A stretch of DNA of 64,000 nucleotides. Source: Anoplopoma fimbria (Eukaryota > Chordata > Actinopteri > Perciformes > Anoplopomatidae). Location of the stretch: NCBI RefSeq assembly GCF_027596085.1, contig NC_072472.1, forward strand, positions 11,124,219-11,188,218, given 5' to 3'. Shown here one piece after another: positions 14,424 through 29,300 of the stretch (its first letter is position 1; each line of letters starts with the position of its first letter). A program made the translations under genes and the position numbers. Below the pieces are notes generated by a model. The model made no database searches. It was not told the DNA's origin and saw nothing but the letters and a program-made list of their open reading frames with translations.

Positions 14424-14825
14424 GACCTTGAAGAGACAGCTAGTGAACATCATGACGAGTGTTCGGATGAAGACAGTACAGCTGCAGCAGCAACAATGTT
14501 AAAGATGCATACAGACGATAATTAGTTTTCAGAAGATAATTTACTTATTCTGGGCTCACCTGAGTGTCTTATTCTTTGGTTTTTCCTTTTCCTTTTTGTC
14601 CGCAGAAGCGACCAAAGCTCCATGATCTTTGGGAATCTATTTGCTGAGGAGGCCATGGCAATTCAAGTAAGAACAGAGGACATTGTCAGCCCTACAAAGA
14701 TGGTTCAAGAAGAGATACAGCTCTACAGAGGTCTATCATCTACCCTCACCTCAGTGAGACCAGTGACCTGGTGATGGAACATTAAAGACACTCTGCCCAT
14801 GCTCTCAGACTTGGCAACAAGGTAT
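14424..14825 (+). pseudogene. hAT-family transposase C-terminal remnant
   Basis: Translation from 14424 gives an acidic stretch (DLEETASEHHDECSDED) typical of the region before the hAT dimerisation domain. From 14605 the conceptual product reads GNLFAEEA, then EEIQLYRG, then (after an in-frame stop) WNIKDTLPMLSDLATRYL. That order (Glu-rich helix, E..LYR, W-stop-W, P.LS.LA.RYL) is the C-terminal hAT dimerisation signature of ZBED-like transposases. The frame is broken by at least the stop TGA that replaces an expected Trp. The DDE core was not found nearby, so this is a decayed fragment. Confidence 0.7.
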
Positions 14826-17396
14826 CTCTGTCTCTATGTTATTAAACTTTCACTTGAGGGGGTAAAAATGAAACTAAAGATTTCTAGTGTAATGTAATTT
14901 CCTTTTTTGTGAAAATAGATTTTATTAAAGTGGTAATCTGGATAAAAAATCTTAGACTAAAGACTTTTCAACGGCATGGAAAAATAGTTTTTTCACCTCT
15001 CACTTTGAATTAAAACGGAATGTATTTTAGACGACTTGCAACGTCTTTTTAACAACATTTTGCTAGGTGGGGTCATTATTGTTATTATCATTATTATTAT
15101 TATAATATGATCCATGTCTGCCATTACAAGTTGGTGTCAATTACTTTGACGCTGAAAATGCTGCAATTTCACAGAGACAGTGCTTTATGACCATTTATGC
15201 TGCTTTGTCGAAAAAGGCTTGTCCATCAATTTGTTTTTATTACAAACAGGGGTGAGTGTACCGATACTTGATACTTTTATTTCAGTATTTAAGATTTTAA
15301 GGGTAGCGTGTTTTGCTTTATGCTGCATTATACAACGACATAGCCTACAGTTTGTCCTATTACAATCATTGATCGTTCAGATTAATCAGCAAATTGGTTA
15401 AATAGTCAATAGATAATAATTATTAAGTTAGTCATTAGTGGCACCCCTAAAATAATCAATACACATTAAAATGTAGCTTGTATTTGGTTTAGAGCTACAG
15501 CTTTTCTTGTCCATGGTTCCTTTAATGTCAAAGATTTTTTTTTTTACATTACAATTCTCTTAAATGACAAAGTAGTTTTTTAATAAAAGTACATATTACG
15601 TGTTAATACTTTGTGTGAAAGAAATTACTATTTGTATGGTTTTACTTGCAGCCAATCATCGCAAGCATTTTTGATTTAATGCGTTTTGATGGGCCATTTA
15701 TTGCAGCAGCTACAACTCATACATCTAGGAGTGCCTGCCTGCACATGTCTCAAAAGCCGGAGCCATCAGCTAGCCGGCAAAGTTGCGGTAACCACTGTAC
15801 GCTGCGCAGTGCGGCGGCGATTAGCCATTCGGATAAAAGCATAGCTTTCATTCGCATAATGGGTATTGAATCAAGTACTCTATTAGTATCTTTAGAATTT
15901 CAAGGGTATTGGTACTGACATCAAATCTTTTTAAAGATGCCCAGCTTTAATATAGTGGTTTAGTGATCTCTTCTGGTGTTGTTAATTCTGCAGTATGTGA
16001 ACAAAACATCCTGCACAATGATCAGCAGCAGAAATGGAATAGATAAAGCCATTAAATCTTTTTTGGAATTTAATTTCAATTTGAATCATGAAGCCAATCA
16101 AAGGCTGTTGATCTTTAAAGAAAGTGTTTGGGTCTGCTCTGCCATCACTGTCCTTCTAACATATTAAAACCTGACTTGTTGTTTTACTGCCTCCCCCTGG
16201 TGTACAGATAGAGAACTACACATGTCCTATTTTTTTTGTTTCTTTATCTTATTAACTGAGAAACTCAAGCTGGTACAGCATGAAATCTGTTCGGTTGTAC
16301 TGTACAATATGGTGTAATTGTAAGGGTTGCCACTACTGTTTAAATTTGAATACATAATTAATGCTTTATTGATCAAACAGCTGTTATAATATTACATAAC
16401 AAATATCTGGCTTACCAGGATATGAAATCAAATCGAATTTAGGTTCGCTTTTGTTTACATCTTCTGCCAGCTTAGTTTGTCATTTTATACTGATTTAAAC
16501 TTTTATTTAGTTAATTGAGCCCTCGTACTCAGTGTGGTCAGTTTGACCCCTGACCTCATTGTGTTTTTAATTTACGACACAAATTCATTTCATAGGTTTG
16601 ACACAGCTTTTCAAAATGATCTCAGTCGTCAGTCCTGAATCACCTACACACCCTATCAGGTAAGTGTGTGTGCACTCTACAGGGTGTAACTGAATTAAAT
16701 ATAGTGTTTGCCTGGTTAAATATAATTTGAGGAGCCACAACAATAAAGGAAATAAATGTCTGTGTGTTTTTCGTGTGTGTTTAAACGAGTGCAGTGTTGG
16801 TGGTGCGTGACAGACACACTCCTCCCTTTCAGAGTCCTGTAAAGCAGGTGCATAACTTGACAGACACATAATGCTGGTGCGTGGCTTCGCACAGTAAATG
16901 TCTCAATGCGGCACTCTTAAAGCACTGTAGTGTTACCCTGGAAACACTTGTTTCTGGTTGTGTCTGTCACTGAGATCACTCAGGTTTAGGACACACCCTG
17001 AGGCGCACCTTTACTGCCAAAAAAAAGAGAAAGATCTCTTACCTACTGGGACATTAGTTGTGTACAGTAATCATTTCTGATGATAGAACAGCAGAGTGGG
17101 CCTTTTGCTGATCTGGTCTAAAACCAAATTATTTCCTGTTCAGGAGGTGGACAATAGTTGCGAGACTAAGGTAAAGTGAATGTATGCGGCAGCCACATGT
17201 TCAGGTTGACGTTTCAGGGGCGTGCCATATGTGTCTGCTATTGATCCTGTATGAGTAAGCCACAGGGAACTCTCACAGCAGCCAGCCAACAACGACAGAA
17301 ACAACAAGGTTGTGAAGGTTTAGAGAAGAAAATGAACTCCTAATGTTTATGGTTTGCCTTTGTTTTCAAGCTTAAAGGATTTGCAGACGGAAAGTT

Positions 17397-20300
17397 ATGT
17401 TTCGAGAATATGAAGACAAAATCATGAAAGCTTCAAGCATTTATTCTGATGGATCTTCATGTCGGCCCCTTGTCAGGTAAAGTGGTGGTGGTGGTTGGTG
17501 GTGGTGGTGGTGGTGTGTCTACTTTTCCTTAATGAGGAATCACTGATCATCTTAGAAATCACTGCCAGATCTGGTTTGAATCTGGATTATATACCAAGCT
17601 TTCCTATTTACATATATAAATAAATCATTGATTTCCTTATTCCTTTATTTAAACTCCTAACCTAATCACTTTTAAAATGTATTTTTATGTTCATTTTCCC
17701 CTCCTTACTTTATGCTTTAATGTTTGTGAATATTTGGCTGTGTTTGTTAATATAGTTTAATCTTTAACCAAAGTATTAAGTGAAGTAACTGATAATTACA
17801 TTACATTACATTACAGTCATTTAGCAGACGCTTTTATCCAAAGCGACTTACAATAAGTGTATTCAACATAATATTCTTTAGTATTGTAAGAGAGGGTGCA
17901 CATGTTACCACCAGAAACATCGTAGTGGTACATTGATGATCCGATTTCATTAAGGTGTTGTGGAAAACCCAGAAGGGATATGGGTCGGTGGATTTGTGTT
18001 GTTTTTTGCAAAATTCTGACTTGTTCATCTACAAACTGAAACAAGACATCTTGATTTGTTGGTCAAGGCAACATTTGTCCTCTCCTCAATGTCTATTCGT
18101 TTTTTGATATCACACATGACTGTAGATTCAACTTATTGTTAACCCTCAGGACTTAACTTTTGTTTAACTGTTTGCCTGGATTTTTAACTTGCAGAGTTAC
18201 TCTTTCACTATTATTATTTGTTTTGTTTACTGCTCCATTTATGTGAAACTCGCTGTAGGAGGGACTGTATTTTTTTTTTCTTTGCTACTTGGATACACAC
18301 AACCTTCTTTGACTGCTGATTGTGTCCCTACACCTAATAATATTACGTATATTCCTTTCTTTCTAGTTTTTATTTTTCAATTAATATTAAAAGCAGGTAA
18401 CAGAGTTTAAAATTACAAAGTCTTCTGCTACAGAACTTCTTAAATCACTGCATAGATAAGAGATAAGATAATCCTTTATTAGTCCCGCAGCGGGGAAATT
18501 TGCATAGTAACAGCACAGCTTCATAACAAATGTAAACACCTCTGTAAAGCTCTGGTTCGAGCAAACATTCACCATTTGTTCATGTGAACAAACGTGTTTC
18601 TGTACAGTGCAATACCTCTAGTGCACTTTCCCCAAGCTGTGATAAAGCTAATGTGTTTGTTCTGTAGTGTGATTATACCCAAAGGTGACTCTGAACAGGA
18701 ATGTGTTTGATGTGGCAATATTAATTTCTTCAGATTCCATTGACCAAAGAGAAAACCTGTATCACATAATTACAGTATATGCCTACAGCATTCATTTACA
18801 TAGGTGGGGTGGGAAAAGCTGTTTGTGATTAGCCTGAGAAGCTTTTTGTGTGCCTCACTCTTTCACCCTTTTGAACTGCTGTTCAACAATAGATATCAAG
18901 AAGGAAATATGTCAGTACAGTGAAGCTTATGTTTTCATTTCATATGAACATTTGGAAAAACTGTTAAAATGACTCTCTTTGTTATATTACAGACCGAAGA
19001 AGCCAGACTCACATGTCAAACATCTACACTGGTTGCACATACTTCTGCTGGTCCTCCTATTGGCAGGTATGACATCAGCTATGACAGGTTAGAGTTGTTA
19101 GCAGACAAAGGATTCGCAGCGTCTGTCATCTGCTAGCCTCATCTGGATTGACAACTCTGCAACTCTATTCATAAATAGCCAGTCATGTTACACCCAAACA
19201 TGAATATGTTGCATTTCCTTCCCAGATGTATATGGGAACCGGTTATTCAAGTGAAAGTCTGAGTGCTGGCTGTTTTCTAATGAGTCAAGACTTCACAATG
19301 CTTTAACTTCTTTGTAGAGAAAGGTGGAAAATATGACCAAGAGGAATAATCTATAAAACATCTTAGTGTGATTTAACAATTTTGGGCTACTGCCAAATAT
19401 AGCTGAACTTTTGTTTTCCAAAAATATTTTATAGAATTGACGCCATATTTTAGCATTGTTGTTCATTTTTTATCAATGTATTCATGCATTTCGTATTTTT
19501 TTTCTTTATTCTTTACCTATCAATCATTAATTTACAGTTTTAGTCTTTAAATCTCAGGAAAACCTTTATACATATGTCAACTCCATGTGGTATTGAAATT
19601 CCAGAATGTCTAATGTCTACACCGATATCCAGTGTCTACCTTACTGTATTATAGCTGTAAGCCACAAAAATCACCATAAACTGAAGATATGTTGATTTGA
19701 AATTTAAATTTCCTCTTTGTCATTCACTCTGTGCAAACTGAAAGTAGTAATTCTTTCTTTCCCACCAACAGCACAGGCTTCCTGTGAGACCTCTGCTACT
19801 CCTTCGCCTCTTTCCATTACTACAACAAATGCACAGACGTCAGGTAAACTTACAAAAGCTGACAGAATCATCTTACACACGGCCATATCAGCAGTAACAT
19901 TTGTACTCAGAAACATAACTGTCTTTCACAGTGTTTCTTTTCATTCTCACACTGCTGCTGCTTGTCTCACTCATTTGTTATAATATGCCACCGGTTCAAA
20001 ATGAATACCGGCCCCAAACCGATTTCATCAATACTGGTCACAATTTTGTCCCAGGGTCCCTGACCTAATAGGATTTTTCTTTTTATATTTTTTTATTACA
20101 GAAAGTTTATGATGCCCATGACCAAAATGATCATACATTCTGTCACTGTGTTACTCATGGATGGATTTATAGTGATGGTTTTAACATTATTATATGTTTC
20201 TGATGTATAATTTTAAACATGTAAAGTAACTTGCAATAGCTGTTAAATGAATGTAGTGGATTAAAACAAAAAACAAAAGTGGAGCAGGAGTATAAAGTAA

Positions 20301-23300
20301 CCAAAAATGAAAGTATTGAGAGTTAAAATATAACTCAAAATGTACTATAATAAAGTATGTGAGTAAATGTACTTAGTTATTTTGCATAACTAGAATCATC
20401 CCATAGTCACAGTCATATTAGCCTCCAACAAACAACAACTGCCCTCTCTCACACTACTGCTCCTTGTCGCAGACTGTTTGAAAATGTGGAACAGTATCAC
20501 GCTTGACATTAAAAATTTAATTTTTTATACCAGTACTGACATGCCCATACGTATTTGTCTGTACAAATGGCCATTTTCAACATGTACAAATCTGTGTAAA
20601 AATGCATTCTAAGGTTCCGCTGAAGCTTATATGAAGCTTGAAAAAAATGGGAAATTGTCATTTAAGATCAGTCAAATATTAACGTAGAGCACATCTCAAC
20701 CTGTGAAAACAGCTGAATAATATACTCTGAGGTTCTGGGATGTGGATAATATAATCTATTTATCTCAGGATATCTCCTTGACTACTGCATTCTCCATTTT
20801 TAAAATCTGTTTACTCAACCACATTCTGTCTTTCCTTCTTATGACAGTATACTACTTTGTTTTTGTCACTGTGGACATCAACGAACCGAAGGACGAATCA
20901 GAAATCCGTGCCTGGGTATGTATGGAAACTGCTCATGGACTAGTTGCTTTTCAAAATAATGGATATATGATGTATATATCCTGTGATTAAATATATATTA
21001 CTGTGTTCACTTTCTCAGCTTAGCCAGGTGTTCCAAAATGAGCTGCAGAGTTGCGTGGCTCCAAACCATGGAGAAACAACTGCCACACCTACCTCTCCAC
21101 AAACTACGTCTGCAAGTACTTCAAACGAGACGACGCTCATGACGACAGCAACAACAACATTGCAGAGCAATACGACAACTGCAGCAACTACGATACAGAG
21201 TAACGGCACAACTACAGCTGCAGCAACTACGATACAGAGTAACGGCACAACTACAGCTGCAGCAACTACGATACAGAGTAACAACACAACTACAGCTGCA
21301 GCAACTACGATACAGAGTAACAACACAACTACAGCTGCAGCAACTACTATACAGAGTAACAACACAACTACAGCTGCAGCAACTACGATACAGAGTAACA
21401 ACACAACTACAGCTGCAGCAACTACAACGTTACAGAGCAATAACACAACTACAACCATAAGCACCATCACAACTACACTTGCAACAACAACAACAGCAAG
21501 CAACAGCACAACTACAACTGCAACAACAGCACCAGTGATGGAAGGCCCCACAACAACTACATCTACAACAATAGCCTTAGAAAGCAGCACCACAACTACA
21601 CCTGCAACAACAGCACCAACACCAGCAATAGAAGGCACCATAACAACTAGACCTACATCAATAACGTTAGAAAGCAGCACCACAACTACACCTGCAACAA
21701 CAGCACCAGCACCAGCAATAGAAGGCACCATAACAACTAGACCTACATCAATAACGTTAGAAAGCAGCACCAAAACTACACCTGCAACAACAGCACCAGC
21801 ACCAGCAATAGAAGGCACCATAACAACTAGACCTACATCAATAACGTTAGAAAGCAGCACCAAAACTACACCTGCAACAACAGCACCAGTGATAGAAGGC
21901 CCTACAATCACTACACCTACAACAATAGCGTTAGAAAGCAGCACCAAAACTACACCTGCAACAGCTACTTTAGCCAACACTGCAGGAATGGACATATCTA
22001 CAAAAAAACCGAATCCGTCAAACAACGGGGGCGTGGTTCGCGAAATTAGGGAAGCTCTGACACAAACCAGGTATTGATGAATGATTTATTATAAAATTAA
22101 TGAAAGGGTGAAGGGTCCCAACATTTTGACAGTATAGACAGAATAATTTTTTTATGTTATTGATGGTTTAGTACAAAAATTATATTTTGTCTACACTGTG
22201 GATAAGAGGAGAATGTTGTTATTGTGCTGTTATAATATAGACCCCCAAAACAATGTGAACTTAAAGTATAACTATTTGTAAGTATCCGGTTCCCTAGAAT
22301 CGGTACTGAGAGAACAACTTCCCTTTTGAGACTATGTCTTTTGCTGAACATCAACCGATGGATGAGTCCACTGGTGGCACATACAAGATGAGGGGACGTT
22401 GAACTTTCCTTGAGCAACACAATGCTTGTTTTACCTATGCCATAAAACGATTAAAATGTTTATCTGTGAAATGCTAAAATGTACAGTAACAGTAGCACAA
22501 GAAGAAATTATCAAAAAATCAGTGAGCTGACTTGTTTCGATATTTGCTAACATTAACCACAATAATCTACCGGTTTTATAAGACCCACTATATCTGTAGC
22601 AAGTTAAACATCTGGATGTATTAAATTAAGCAAAGGTAGGTTTTGTTGCTTATGTTGCTTTTAGTTGTAAGAGGAAGACTGTACATTTTCTCTTCTTTCT
22701 AAAGTTATATAAACTTTTTTATTTCAACACTTCAATCATGTCTCAATTAATTTTCAGTGCCTTCAGAATAAACAACACAACTGGCCTATTTCAGGTAAGT
22801 TAATATTTAGTTATATCTGTGGGTTAGTGTGTGAATAAAAGGATCACATGAATTAAGGTTTATTTATTTTTTAACAGGAAATTGATGTTTCATGCATCAT
22901 GAAGACTGCAATAATGTAAGTGAAATAACATACTGCTTTCAAATTACTAAAGCAAATGTAAAGAACCTCTTTGTTGACACCAACCTCCTACTTCAGACAA
23001 ACCAGCTGTTCTTTGACGCTGAAGCTGAGGCAGAGGGTCCCTTCATGTTGTATCCTTCAGACGCTCTGTGCGGCCAGTAAAACATCTTCTGACATCCATG
23101 TGGAGGGGAAAGACGCATATGAAATGAGTGAGTGTGCATACTCTGAAATGAATAATTACCTACCTAATAATAAGTTCCCATAATGCAATTAACCCTCTGT
23201 GTCTTTGAACAGCTCCTCTACTAGATGAGTGCAATAGCAATATACAAGAGCCAAACAGTTGTATGTATACTGGTCAAGCTGGCGCATCATGGTAAGATGT

Positions 23301-26300
23301 TTGGGGTTTCCCTTTGTAACCCCCCCAACATATGTATTTAATTAATGGTCTTCATAATTTAAAAATCAATGTTTTCTTAAGCATTATTTATGAATTGAAT
23401 CAAATGTGTCTGTCTTTCAACAGTGAAGTGTCTGCATATGTGGTTCCTAAGCGTAACTTAACTCACTGTGGTGCAGGTGAGCTCTCAACATTTCCCTTTA
23501 ACAACCCTTTAACGACGTATTCAACCCCTTGTTAATGATCTACGTACATTAACCCACAATGTCAAAGTAGACATTGGGACATTATTTAGAAGACGTCTCA
23601 TAGAGTCCAAAGCATTATCACTTTAATGTGGAAGCTGTTTTGTGAGAGCAGATGTGAGGCTACAGAAATATTAAATATATATATAATATTAAAGTTTTAA
23701 AGAAATAGTTCAACAATTTAGGAAATATACTTTGGCGTTTTTTTGCTGAGCGTTTGATGAGAAGTTCAATACAGCTCTGACATCTGTATGGTAATATTAG
23801 CCTAGCTCAGTATGAAGACAAGAAACATGGAAAACAAAGGGAAATATCAGCCTGCCAGTACCGCTAAAGTTTTTGGCGGGTGCAGTGACTTCCTGAACTA
23901 TTGTTGTCACCATGAGGTAGCCAGGCAACCAGCGGAGTCTCTAAGAAGTCACTGGGCCCGGCCAAGTAATAGTCCTGCACAAATCCCTACATAAAACCGG
24001 TTATTTCTATACTTCTATAAATGCTGGGTTAAATCCTCCGGTGCAGAGAAATGAAGCCCACGTGGAAGCAGCTCCGTGGGTAGAGTGGTCGTTCTTTAAC
24101 CAGAAGGTCCACAGTTTAATGGCCAGCTCCTATTGTCTCTGTATTGAAATATCTTTGAGCAAGACATTGGACCTCAAGTTGCTCACCCTCATTACAGCTG
24201 CCCACTGCACCTAAAAGCTTAGGATAATTGCAGGGGTCAACATTTAATGTATGTACCTGTATGTATATGACGACTGAAATAAATTGCTAAAAACTACGGC
24301 TCCTCATAATGCCACATGAGGCTAGCTCCAAAATCGAGTTAGTCCCCATAGACGCCCATGTTAAAAAGCCCAACATTACAACAAACATGTTTACAGCCTG
24401 GTACAAAAACAGTTTGATCTATATAGCAAATTTCTCCGTTTATGACAACTGTATTGGCAGTGAATTTTCATATAACTCACACATTTAAATTATAGTAAGT
24501 TAGGCATATTATTATTAGGAAAATTAAAGTTAGGTAAAATTGAATGTGTGGCCGCTTTCAGTGACAGGTGGTAGTCGTACCAGGTCACTAGCTGCTAGCT
24601 GTCTCCTCCGCTGTGTCACCTTTACCTCCGCCGACAATACAAATATTTGCACATTTTTAGAGATAGGCTACGTGGTCCCTGCTAAGATGGTAATTGCTGC
24701 AGCCAACCTCTGTGAGCTTCACAATGGCTCTTCAGAAACCTGTGGATGACGTCACAGGGACTAGGTCCATATTTTATACAGTCTACAGTTCACACTAATA
24801 TTTGAATTCAATGATCCAACATGCTTCGACTTTGTTTCAGGTAAAAAGAACGACACCTGCGTCTGTTCTGCTTCCTGCGCTGGAACTGGTGAGTTGTTTT
24901 TTTTCACCTTACAAACCAACAGATTTTTATCTACATGGATACAAGTTAAGTTAATATTGTTTATTTGCTTTCAGATGCATACTACAGTTTTACATTTTCA
25001 GTACAAGATTCCCAGATGAACTACTCATACGTTTCGTCCATAGTAAGTTATGCATACATGTGCATGCGCATGTTTTAGTATGTGTCTTTAATGTCTGTAA
25101 CATCAAACTCTGAACTCTTGAATCTTTACAGATTTCTAATCTAAAGCAACATAAAAGCTGCCCTTCAAGTGCAGAGTGAGTTTTGCCATTTAGGCATATG
25201 CAAATCACATTTCACATGGAATAAATATCCTTTAATCAAACTGAAAAATAAATCACAATCTTTGTTATGTTCCTTTGCAGTGTTTCATGTCCGTTGCCCA
25301 ACATTGCATCTGGATACAAGGTAATCAGCTGTAATCATTGCCTAAACTTTCACGTTCTCTACTATGAATATTTTGCTTATTTACTAGTGCAAAATAAATC
25401 CAATTGTGATCAAACCATTTTGCCAGATTAAATATAAACAAGGGATTCAATAATATGTATTAAATAACAGTTTCATAGTGAGCAAGCCAGCTTATAACAA
25501 GAGAAATCCAATTGAAAATGTAGTGTAATATTTTGTTTCTGAGTTATGCATTTCACTGAGGAAATTTGCCACTAAAATGCTTGGATTGCAATTTTGTCAC
25601 ATTTCTTTTAATGCACAGTGGTACATTTGTTATACAAAGCATATATAACTTATTTTAATATGTTACTTGAATGTAATTACTTGAGTAAATGTGATTAAAT
25701 GAGAATTTCTACTCAGGATGCCAATGTGGAATGTGAAAGCACAGCAACAAAGTGAGTCTTGTTCTATTGACGTATGCATGACGTGAAATGTTCCTTAAAA
25801 GCTACTGATATATTTGAACAGTGACTAAAATCTGTGTACCTCTGATTTTTTTTCATTCTAGTCTTCAAAGCTGCATGGTGATTTTAAGCTTTTACCATGA
25901 GCTTCCTCTCTGCAACGTGTCGGCAGCCTTGATAAGTGTGTTTCAGTCTGAGAAAAAAATCACTCTCACTGGTCCAGTGAGACGAGCAGGTGTGTATATT
26001 TAGTACATGGAAACAAGTCGATTCAACATGATTTCATACAGCCAAGAAAATAACTGCATGTCTGTCCTCATTTGTGTTTTGTCTTGTATGTTACGCAGCA
26101 ATTTGTGGAAATTCAACAGTCGGCGAAAATCCACTAAGCTCCAACTTCCAGTGGATTGACCTTATCATAAAGCCTGCTGACTTTTGTCCAACAATAGAAG
26201 AGAATAACTTATTCAGTTGGTTTGTATGATCTTCTTACCACCCTATCTTCTGCACTTACTTAACAAAGTCTTTCAGAGCTGTTTGTTTTGTAGGTGATAA

Positions 26301-29300
26301 ACATTTAACACCTGATGTAAAATACTTTCACCCCAAATCTTAATTTTTCCTTTTTCTTTACAGTCAGAATGGAAGAAATGTGCTTTATCAGCTAGGAGAG
26401 CAGTGTGTTACTGGGCCGTTTACCACACCCAGTCCAAATGTGACAACCCCACAACCAAACACCACCACCTCTTCTGTAAATGTAACTTCATCCCCACTGA
26501 ACACAACAGCTCAAGCCCCGAATGACACCACCACTGCTGCTTCTGTCCCATTGTCAGGTTTGTTATTACCTCAGCACTCTTGTACAATTCTGTTGCCATA
26601 TTTACATCATTATAGTATCCCCTTTTTAAATGTTGACTGCAGCTGAAGGCCAAGCCCGGGCACTGCTTGAGCGGACCAAAGACATTTCCAGGCTGAACTC
26701 CAGCGATGTGTCTCAGCTGGTGTCTCAGCTGGGGAATCTTTTGTCGGGCCCAAACGTCAGCTTGGCCCTGGGGAACATCTCCGTCCACATCGTCAGCAAT
26801 CTCCTGGGTGCCACTCCTGAGGTGCTGTCCGACTCTTCCAACAGGTTACAGATTAACTTATTTAACATTGTCTTATGTTTACTGTTTACAAAGTTATAAT
26901 ACAGCTCAGGGGTTTCAGAATTCTTTTTTGTTACTTCACACTGTTTTTATATCGATGGTTTTGTTGCATGCTGCCCACAGGGGCAGTGCAAAATTGTCCT
27001 TCACACACATTACTACACAAGCTGAAAGTTAAGGTTAGACAGGGGGTCTCCCATTGGACTGTTCATATGAATGACATTTCCTGTTCTGTTTCATGCTTAA
27101 ATATTGTCATTATGGACGTTTGTTTTGCACACTAATAACCCACTCTAATTCAAAAGTCTGTATTTTGTAGGGAGATGTGACAGGGAGTGATGATAAAAAA
27201 AATGCATCATTACTCCCTTTCCCTTGCCTATTATGTATATAACAATTCTGCTTTTTTCAAAGAATCATATTTCTACCTTGCGGCCCAGTAGCAGGTGTTC
27301 AAAAGCGTAGTTATAAGTCCACTAGGCAGGGGTTGGGAACCACTGGTGTAAATGAAATGGCTATGTTCTAATGTTTTATATTTTTCACAATACCATTATT
27401 TATTTTTTTCTTCAGCATTATAGGGATTGTTGATACAGTCGGGTTGAAGCTGGTTCTTGATGGAAAGGCTGAGACCCTCTTGTCCCCATCTGTGGCTCTG
27501 TCTGTGCAACCAGCAGATGGCAGCAACTTTCAGGAAACATTTTTCTCCATCTCAGACCCCAATAATGTGCAGGTATGGCATGAATAGTACAGTTTATTAT
27601 ATCTGCACGAGGTGTTGTGCAGGTCATACATCAGAACATTTGTGAAGCTGCTTAGACTGTTTAGTCTCTTCTGCAGGATTAGGATAGTGGTGCTATTTTA
27701 CAGTTGATTGTCCTTCCACAGTTTTAGAGATTTGAAAGCCTGAAACTAAAATGAGTGAATTGAAGTCTTAGGTTGAGGTCAAATGTTATACTTAATATTT
27801 CAACTCCAGTACATTTCAGAGGGATATACAACACATTGTAAGATTCAATCAAACAGTAGTTTTCATCTTGTGACCTTTTACCTAGGGCAGTGTCCATCTG
27901 TCACGTTTCAGATGGCTGTGAATTTTCTTTTTCTGTTTTTTTTTCTGTTTCACCAAAAAGACATTTCCCATCCAAACTTTTCAGATGGAAAATACCAAAA
28001 TATTAATAGACTTGTGTAGCAGCACTTTATTTATTTGTTATTTTCTCTCCTATCAATCATCTCATGACCCCTCAGATTTATCCCATGGCAGTTTTAAGTT
28101 GACCCTTTGAAGGGGACCGGAGCCCTATGTTGGGAGACACTAGACTAAACTGTTAATAAAGAAAATAAAACAGTTCTTCCTCAATGTGTAAATTCTGCCA
28201 CAGGGGGCATTTTACTGCTGCATTGTTTGTAAGGGGAAAAGCAATGCTGCAGGCATTAAAGAGCTTTGTCACCGCAGACAGACACAACAGTTTTTCACAA
28301 CAGATATGCTGACATGTCAGCATAAAAAGCAAATGTGTAATTTACACATGAATGATGCTTTATTGTTGCTTTCCATTTAAATGTACCCACTTCTAAGGGC
28401 CTGGAATTTAGCTGGCATCGCCTTGATATTGTTCAAAAATTGCCCAAATGTTTCATTATGTCCTGCTGCACTTGCAATGATTAGAAATAGTTATCAAACA
28501 TTACCTGTGCATATATTTGTACAACAATTAAAAAGATTCCCCGTAAAACAATGAATTTAATACATTTCATTCAAAGAAAATCCTCAAGTTATTATTCTTC
28601 AATAATTATCTTATATAATTAAGATCTTATCATGATTTTTAGCTACATTTAGTTTGTTCTACAAAGGTAGAAAGGCTGCTGCTGTTTCTGCATGAAAACA
28701 TTCAAGTTTTCATGCGTTTCCCAGTAATACTTTCTTTTGATGGCATCCAAGGAGAATTGCGTTGAGTTATCACAGCTCAGCTATTGCAAATAGGGATCTC
28801 TGACAGATTGATTGGCTCCAAACAAAAGTTTATGATGTTAAATAGTTAAGCCAATGCCTCTATGTTCAATCCGTCCCATGTGTGTTGCAGGTCCGAGGGG
28901 ATCCCAGGCTCAGGAGGAGTCTGGGAACAAACTCATCCATCCCTCAGGGCTCCATCAGGCTGCCCCCATCTCTCACACAGGACCTGACCACCGAGCAACA
29001 GCAGCTGGCCACCAGAGTCCAGTTCAATTTCTACCAGGAGAGCACAGTGTACCAGGTCCATACATTCAACAAACGTCCCATTCCAAGCAAGATGTGCAGA
29101 GAGAGAGAGAGACAGACCTCTGACATTTTTAATCACATATTATAACATTTCGTTTGTGTTGTCTCTAAATGGCCATGCAGGACAGATCTTTGAGAGAACG
29201 CAAACTCAATAGTGGGATCCTTGGAGCGAGTGTGGCCAACCTGTCAATCAGAAATCTGCAGGAAGATGTTGTGATTCACCTGAGGAACTCGGAGCCCGTT

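Larger units (their letters stand above)
11931..17396. other. Intergenic region between gabrr3 and adgrg2
   Basis: Holds the presumed gabrr3 3' UTR, the hAT transposase remnant (14424-14825) and AT-rich DNA. No further exon with family resemblance was recognised. The 5' UTR and promoter of adgrg2 may lie in the last kilobase before 17397. Confidence 0.5.

Noticed and set aside
21015..22025. A 336-codon open frame on the minus strand, Val/Ala-rich
   Set aside because: It is the antisense shadow of the Thr-rich repeats in adgrg2 exon 5; repetitive codons without stops on one strand leave the other open too.
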